From Caballeronia arationis (GTDB lineage: Bacteria > Pseudomonadota > Gammaproteobacteria > Burkholderiales > Burkholderiaceae): a DNA stretch of 64,000 nucleotides. The position numbers were made by a program, and so were the translations under genes. Below are positions 59,822-64,000 of this stretch, one piece after another. Each line of letters opens with the position of its first letter. The stretch's first letter is position 1. The notes under the pieces are model-generated. The model saw only the letters and a program-made list of their open reading frames with translations. It had not been told where the DNA came from and did not search any database. Location of the stretch: contig NZ_FCOG02000011.1 of the NCBI RefSeq assembly GCF_001544975.2, positions 62,001-126,000 on the forward strand, read 5' to 3'.

Positions 59822-59867
59822 GGAGGGGGCGAAAGCCCTCTCCCCTCCTTTTATGCCGTTTTTTTTT
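59822..59867 (+). terminator. Terminator after chimallin gene, with TTATGCCG and T-run
   Basis: GGAGGGG (from 59822) pairs with CCCCTCC (59842-59848), followed by TTTTATGCCG and nine T. It combines a normal terminator with the recurrent TATGCCG motif. Confidence 0.8.
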
Positions 59868-59913
59868 GGTTCATGGACGCGGATCGACCACCGCGCGCAA
59901 TAAGAGAAAGAAG

Positions 59914-60036
59914 ATGAATGCTTGGTTGTTGTTTGGTGCAGCTTGGTTGGTGTTGGCAGTTTCGCTTGCGTGGCTTCTTCGCGGCACCTCCTCGAACATC
60001 GCGCTGCCCGAGGAGGAAAGGTCGGTGCAGACGTAA
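59914..60036 (+). CDS. Tiny single-pass membrane protein
   Basis: 40 residues from ATG 59914 (MNAWLLFGAAWLVL), with AAGAGAAAGA upstream. Residues 3-22 are one hydrophobic helix (AWLLFGAAWLVLAVSLAWLL) followed by an acidic tail (PEEERSVQT). It lies between the chimallin terminator and the promoter-like motif at 60082. Existence is supported by ribosome site and composition only. Confidence 0.45.
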   Translation: MNAWLLFGAAWLVLAVSLAWLLRGTSSNIALPEEERSVQT

Positions 60037-60081
60037 GCACCGCGTGTGACGCCGGTTTCCTAGACGGTTGAAACGAAACTT

Positions 60082-60095
60082 GGCGATATATCACT
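60082..60095 (+). promoter_or_regulatory. Repeated promoter-like element GGCGATATATCACT
   Basis: Identical to the copy at 42763 over 14 bases. It ends 106 bases before the RNA polymerase gene at 60202. Resembles the early promoter core of phiKZ (TATATTAC). Confidence 0.6.
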
Positions 60096-60201
60096 ACCGC
60101 GAATAGATTGCAGGGCGATTTTTATTTCCCCAGGCAATCGTAAGAAGCACCGCAGCAAAACGATCCCCAATCAAGCAGTTGCACCAAGCAAGGAGAACAC
60201 G

Positions 60202-61728
60202 GTGGGCGTATTCCTCCAACTCGTGAACCAAGACGAAGTGTTCAATCACTTCTCGTCGAAGGAACCGATCATCATCAACGACCTCTCGGACACGTCCGAA
60301 GAGGAAAAAGAACACATCTACAACCTGATCTTCACGAAGTACGATCTGATCAACTCGGATCTGCTCTCGAACATCCCCGCATGCGACTGCGGCAACACGG
60401 TCGGCGTCGACAAGCTCGGCGACGGGAAGTACATCAAGGCTGTCGTGTGTCCGGACTGCCACACCGAGGTGACAGCACCGCATCAGCGCGATCTCGAGCC
60501 CTTGATCTGGCTGCGTGCACCGAACGGCGTTACCGCGCTGATCAATCCGACGGTCTGGACGATGATCGCAGAGCGCTTCGAGAAGAGCAACTTCGACGTG
60601 ATGCGCTGGATCGTGGACGTGAATTACAAGCCGGCTGTGAAGGAGCCGCCTGTGATGGAGTACATCCGCAAGTCAAACATCCCGCGCGGCTACAACCATT
60701 TCGTCGAGAACTTTGATCAGATCATGGACTTCATGTTCAATCTGAAGTTCTACAGCAAGAAAAAGCTCGCCCCGCTTAAGCAGCTGCTGCAGGAACAGCG
60801 CGATTGCGTCTTCTCGAAATACATGCCGCTGCCGAACCGTTCGCTGCTCGTGCTCGAAGACACGAACCACGGCTCTTACACGGACGCGACCGCACCTGTT
60901 GCTGTGGATGCGATCCTGATGATGGTCGGCATTGACGCGCCGCTCTCTGTCCACTCCGAGCGAGTGAAGGAGAACCGCACGATCAAGATGATCATCCAGA
61001 CGGCGCAGTATTACGACGAGACGATGCGCACGGTGTTGGCGAAGAAGGAAGGCATCTTCCGTAAGCACGTGTACGGCACGCGAGCCCACTTCAGCTTCCG
61101 CGCAGTGATCAGCTCGCTCACGGATCGCCACGACTACGACGAAGTCCACATTCCGTGGGGAATCGGGATCGCGGTGTTCGAACTGCATCTGAAGAACCGC
61201 ATGATGCGCCAAGGCATGACGCCGTCCGAAGCGGATGCGTACCTGTTGGACCATGCAGCGAAGTACTGCCCGATGCTGGACCAGATGTTCCGCGACTTCA
61301 TCGAGCGTTCGCCGTACAAGGGCGTACCGATCGTGCTGCAACGCAATCCGTCGCTGGCGCGTTCGTCGGCACAGGCCATGTTCATCACGAAGGTGAAGAA
61401 CGAGCCCGCGATCCCGACGATCTCGATGAGCATTCTGTCGGTGGTCGGCTTCAACGCGGACTTTGACGGCGACCAGCTCAACGCGACGCTGTCGCTCGAC
61501 TTCGTGACGGCCGAGGAGCTGTATCGACTGGCACCGCATCAGAGCGTGTTCGACATGAACGCGCCGCGTACGGTGTCGCGCAATCTGTCGATGCCGAAGA
61601 CCGTGATCGCGACGATCAGCAACTGGATCCACTGGGACGAACCGGAGCAAGCCGACCCGGAAGTCTTGCGTCGTATGGCAGCCATTCCCGAAGCCGCTCC
61701 GGTGGAACCGGTTTCGGCCGTTCATTAA
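60202..61728 (+). CDS. RNA polymerase beta-prime N-terminal-type subunit, second copy
   Basis: 508 residues from GTG 60202, right after AAGGAGAACACG. A zinc site near the N-terminus has CDCGN (residues 61-65) and CPDCH (83-87). GIFRKHVYGTRAHFSFRAVI near residue 283 matches the GLFRKNLLGKRVDYSGRSVI region of beta-prime. IVLQRNPSLARSSAQAMF near residue 375 is the NRAPTLHR counterpart. NADFDGDQLN with Asp420 opens the metal-binding triad in standard NADFDGD form, unlike the gene at 12040. The gene ends soon after, so it is again only an N-terminal moiety. As the window contains another copy next to virion RNAP beta, this one may belong to the non-virion enzyme; gene order alone does not settle it. 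Confidence 0.8.
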   Translation: MGVFLQLVNQDEVFNHFSSKEPIIINDLSDTSEEEKEHIYNLIFTKYDLINSDLLSNIPACDCGNTVGVDKLGDGKYIKAVVCPDCHTEVTAPHQRDLEPLIWLRAPNGVTALINPTVWTMIAERFEKSNFDVMRWIVDVNYKPAVKEPPVMEYIRKSNIPRGYNHFVENFDQIMDFMFNLKFYSKKKLAPLKQLLQEQRDCVFSKYMPLPNRSLLVLEDTNHGSYTDATAPVAVDAILMMVGIDAPLSVHSERVKENRTIKMIIQTAQYYDETMRTVLAKKEGIFRKHVYGTRAHFSFRAVISSLTDRHDYDEVHIPWGIGIAVFELHLKNRMMRQGMTPSEADAYLLDHAAKYCPMLDQMFRDFIERSPYKGVPIVLQRNPSLARSSAQAMFITKVKNEPAIPTISMSILSVVGFNADFDGDQLNATLSLDFVTAEELYRLAPHQSVFDMNAPRTVSRNLSMPKTVIATISNWIHWDEPEQADPEVLRRMAAIPEAAPVEPVSAVH

Positions 61729-61741
61729 CGCGAGGTGAGAA

Positions 61742-62362
61742 ATGGTAATGGTCGTTCAGGGTAATACCCAGACGTTCAACAGTCTCGTGTATGGCGCTCA
61801 AAAACACCCGGGCACCCTCGCGTTTCTGGAGAACCAGGTCCAGCAGTTCAGTGGAGCACTGACCGAGTTCGGTCAGGCATTCTTCAACTCGGCGAAGCAT
61901 CTCTACGACAGCTTCAACAGTTCGGAAGCGATCCGCATTGCGCGGGCAGCGACGCGCAAATTCGACAGCCTCTTCATGAGCGACAAGATCCAGACCATCT
62001 GGGATCTGGGCAGGCTGCAACATGCCCCGCTCACGATGCAGCGCTGGATCATGGCGCAGGAAGATGTGCGTACGCTCTATCACCAGCAGCGTTGCGATGG
62101 CTATTCGCAGACGTATTGCGACGTCGAGCCGGGTCGTCGTGGTGTTGAGCAGTACGACTGGCGCCGCATTCATCACGGCGTGGTGCAGGACACGGAAGAC
62201 GGTGGCTGGGTCGTTCACCACTATCTCGACGAGATTCACGAAGGCGATCGCGAACTGGAGTTTGAGGAGAAGGCAGACGTCCTCAACACCCACGACGTGA
62301 TCCGCGCGTATGTCGAGATGGGTCAGGACGATCCGACCTCGAAGTGGAACGAAAGGCTCTAA
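61742..62362 (+). CDS. Conserved phage protein, probable virion component
   Basis: 206 residues, ATG 61742 with CGAGGTGAGAA upstream; a second ATG at 61748 is possible. Helical N-terminal half with TLAFLENQVQQFSGALTEFGQAFFNSAKHLYDSF, then DKIQTIWDLGRLQHAPLTMQRWIMA and a C-terminal half with DWRRIHHGVVQDTEDGGWVVHHYLDEIHEGDRELEF. No motif is recognised. It lies 13 bases after the polymerase subunit gene and starts a run of virion-type genes, as next to phiKZ gp80-series genes. Confidence 0.6.
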   Translation: MVMVVQGNTQTFNSLVYGAQKHPGTLAFLENQVQQFSGALTEFGQAFFNSAKHLYDSFNSSEAIRIARAATRKFDSLFMSDKIQTIWDLGRLQHAPLTMQRWIMAQEDVRTLYHQQRCDGYSQTYCDVEPGRRGVEQYDWRRIHHGVVQDTEDGGWVVHHYLDEIHEGDRELEFEEKADVLNTHDVIRAYVEMGQDDPTSKWNERL

Positions 62363-62484
62363 GAAACGACGCCCGGGAGATGAAGGTCTTCCGGGTCTCC
62401 TTTCGTATTCCTTTCTTTTTTGCTTGGTCGAACGGTATCGATCGGCAGATTTTATGTCTCCCTTAGATACTGTGAGTCCCAATC

Positions 62485-62919
62485 ATGCCAACTCCCGTGC
62501 CGTCTCTGTCTACTGCTGGCTGGGTCGTATCCCCGCAGCAGAAAGCCGACTTGTTGATGGCGCACATCTACGAGTCGATGAACAACCAGACGTACATGTA
62601 CCCCGGCAACATCACCAGCATTCAGTATGTGATCGAGAAGCACGCTGGTGACATCCCCGGCACGTGTCAGGCGATTCAGGTCGCGATGGAAACGTACCTG
62701 CAGCGCTACTACGACGACGCGACCGTCCAAGTCGCGAGCGACAACAGCGACGGGACCAGTCTCGTGACGCTGATGGTTTACGCGCAGGTCACCGAGGACG
62801 GAGTGACGTACCCGTATTCGGGACTCATCCAGGCAAGTAATTCCAAGTTCATCAAAGCCGTGAATTTGAACAACACCGGAAAGTCGGTAGCGGCCAACGT
62901 CATCCAACAAGCATCATGA
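62485..62919 (+). CDS. Small virion-type protein
   Basis: 144 residues, ATG 62485 with a weak ribosome site, after an untranslated stretch from 62363 that contains an imperfect hairpin near 62370-62400. A helical middle (LLMAHIYESMNNQTYMYPGNITSIQYVIEKH) precedes a beta-rich C-terminal half with RYYDDATVQVASDNSDGTSLVTLMVYAQV. Composition is like small baseplate or head proteins (T4 gp25-like size) but no domain is recognised. The stop overlaps the next start by ATGA. Confidence 0.55.
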   Translation: MPTPVPSLSTAGWVVSPQQKADLLMAHIYESMNNQTYMYPGNITSIQYVIEKHAGDIPGTCQAIQVAMETYLQRYYDDATVQVASDNSDGTSLVTLMVYAQVTEDGVTYPYSGLIQASNSKFIKAVNLNNTGKSVAANVIQQAS

Positions 62920-63518
62920 TTTCCGACATCAAACCCATCACGCCTCCGGGCCCCGCGTTCGAAGAAGTGCCCACGCCGAATAAGACGCCGGGCTGGTTGG
63001 AAAGCCTATTTCGCCAGATCAACAAATCGATCCTCGACGTCGTGCATTTCGCGCAACACGAATATCTCGACTACCGCAAGCTTCCGCATGCCCTGAAGAC
63101 TAGTGAAGTCCTGACCAAGCCGCAACTGCAGCAGGACCGTACGATCATCGTTCAGACGGTGTTCCCGATCGCGACGGAGAACTGTTTCGTGGTTGTCTAC
63201 ACACCGGTCTTCGAAAATGGCGAAGACGCGATGCTGGGTCAGCAGCCCGACGACGTCGCGGTCGTCGACTTCAAGCTCTTCTGTTATCAGGAGCGCGGCC
63301 GCTTCGTCTACGAGAACGTCCCGCAAACCCCAACGCCCCCCGTTGCTGCGGAACTCAAGCGCCAGGCGCATGCACTGGGATTGCGCAACATGCAGTTCCT
63401 GTACTTCACCGTGCTCACGCCGAACGTGGTCGAGGCCTTCGACGATCCGAACGGCTACAGCAAGCCGCAAGCGAAAGTCACCGAAGTCTCTGACGGTCCG
63501 ACGCCCGCAGCCGACTAA
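62916..63518 (+). CDS. Virion-type protein
   Basis: 200 residues, ATG 62916 overlapping the preceding stop. Proline-rich start (ISDIKPITPPGPAFEEVPTPNKTPG), a helix with LFRQINKSILDVVHFAQHEYLD, then a beta-rich part with IIVQTVFPIATENCFVVVYTPVFENG. Disordered C-terminus. No motif is recognised. Part of the virion operon. Confidence 0.55.
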   Translation: MISDIKPITPPGPAFEEVPTPNKTPGWLESLFRQINKSILDVVHFAQHEYLDYRKLPHALKTSEVLTKPQLQQDRTIIVQTVFPIATENCFVVVYTPVFENGEDAMLGQQPDDVAVVDFKLFCYQERGRFVYENVPQTPTPPVAAELKRQAHALGLRNMQFLYFTVLTPNVVEAFDDPNGYSKPQAKVTEVSDGPTPAAD

Positions 63519-63529
63519 GGAGTCTGCGT

Positions 63530-64000
63530 ATGAACCAGCCCGCGAACAAGTTTCAAGCAGCACGCGCTCGTGTAACGTACGGACGCGAAGAGGGCCAGTC
63601 GAACTTCATCAATACGATCGCGGCGAGTCTCAACGCCATCGCTTCGGAAGATGTCGCGCGCCTGCCGGAGGATCTCTTCTCGAAAGTCTTCCTGCCGCTT
63701 CTCGCCGGCGACGCGGAACTCCCGCACAAAGTCACGGTTGCCGACTGGATCTCGATTGCTGGCACGCCGTACAAGTCCGTCGACGTGTTTGAACCGGCGA
63801 CCGACAAGGTGCTTTTCCGGGTGCCACCCCTGTTTGACTATCAGGGTGTGAACCCGGTCCGCGACCCAGCGGACCGGCGGCTAACGCCGATTCAGGATGT
63901 CGTCAAGCTGGCGGATCAGTACTCCCACCTGCACCCGATGGCGGGCGTGAATTATTTGCGCAACGTTTTGGGTCAGCGCGCGACGCTCATGAACACGAGC
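63530..64000 (+). CDS. Virion-type protein, 3' end outside window
   Basis: 157 residues visible from ATG 63530 (MNQPANKFQAARARV), with AAGGAGTCTG upstream; the frame is open to the window end. The visible part has NFINTIAASLNAIASEDVARLPEDLFSKVFLPLLAGDAELPHKVTVADWISIAG, a mixed fold, then VFEPATDKVLFRVPPLFD. No motif is recognised. It continues the virion operon. Confidence 0.55.
   Translation, partial: MNQPANKFQAARARVTYGREEGQSNFINTIAASLNAIASEDVARLPEDLFSKVFLPLLAGDAELPHKVTVADWISIAGTPYKSVDVFEPATDKVLFRVPPLFDYQGVNPVRDPADRRLTPIQDVVKLADQYSHLHPMAGVNYLRNVLGQRATLMNTS

Noticed and set aside
59311-59913. Plus-strand frame overlapping the chimallin gene and continuing to 60036
   Set aside because: Only the last 40 codons from ATG 59914 have a site and plausible composition; the rest is a shadow.

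Overview
The window is a segment of a jumbo bacteriophage genome of the phiKZ-like, nucleus-forming kind. The evidence is a set of multi-subunit RNA polymerase genes split in the phage manner, a giant virion protein with a chitinase-like lysozyme domain, an S80-type prohead protease, a contractile tail sheath and tube, a large terminase, a tubulin/FtsZ-like GTPase, a probable chimallin (phage-nucleus shell) and a split family B DNA polymerase. Coding sequence is GC-rich. No tRNA, rRNA, CRISPR array, insertion sequence or integrase was seen. The host cannot be read directly. An H1-like Lys/Ala-rich protein and the GC-rich codon use would fit a proteobacterium such as Ralstonia, Burkholderia or Pseudomonas, but this is inference.

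Layout. 1-970: the end of a small-protein operon with a NADAR-like gene. 1040-11963: virion proteins, including a 2375-residue virion-associated lysin on the minus strand. 12040-18414: an RNA polymerase pair, beta-prime N-type followed by beta; the beta gene is interrupted by a 388-nt group I intron. 18491-21679: conserved genes ending in the prohead protease; the order matches, from memory, phiKZ gp181-gp180-gp178-gp177-gp176-gp175. 21691-25339: small accessory genes, among them a GIY-YIG homing endonuclease fused to a DUF488-like domain. 25458-28598 (minus): tail tube and sheath. 28786-36423: conserved virion proteins and the large terminase subunit. 36535-42726: a probable acquired membrane protein, a minus-strand structural or conserved operon, an H1-tail/HTH protein and others. 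42895-44811: the tubulin-like GTPase and an acyl carrier protein, separated by 650 bases without a gene. 45753-49524: a tandem array of small genes, at least six of which seem to be diverged paralogs. 49829-56926: a secreted protein, the C-terminal moiety of a DNA polymerase, and small genes. 57812-59779: probable chimallin behind an 885-base untranslated region. 60202-64000: a second beta-prime N-type RNA polymerase subunit followed by virion genes that run off the window.

Regulation. Two kinds of signal recur. The 14-mer GGCGATATATCACT occurs twice, with a shorter relative at 21858, each about 100-120 bases before a start codon; it resembles the AT-rich early promoter element reported for phiKZ. 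GC-rich hairpins carrying CATAA on the left arm and TTATG on the right arm sit at many gene ends, mostly between convergent genes; they look like bidirectional terminators that may also carry the TATG element described for phiKZ late promoters.

How the genes work together. A virion RNA polymerase (12040-18414) would be injected to start early transcription. Chimallin and tubulin would build and position the phage nucleus. DNA polymerase and the second RNA polymerase would act inside it. Terminase, protease, capsid and tail proteins would assemble the particle, and the virion lysin would open the next host.
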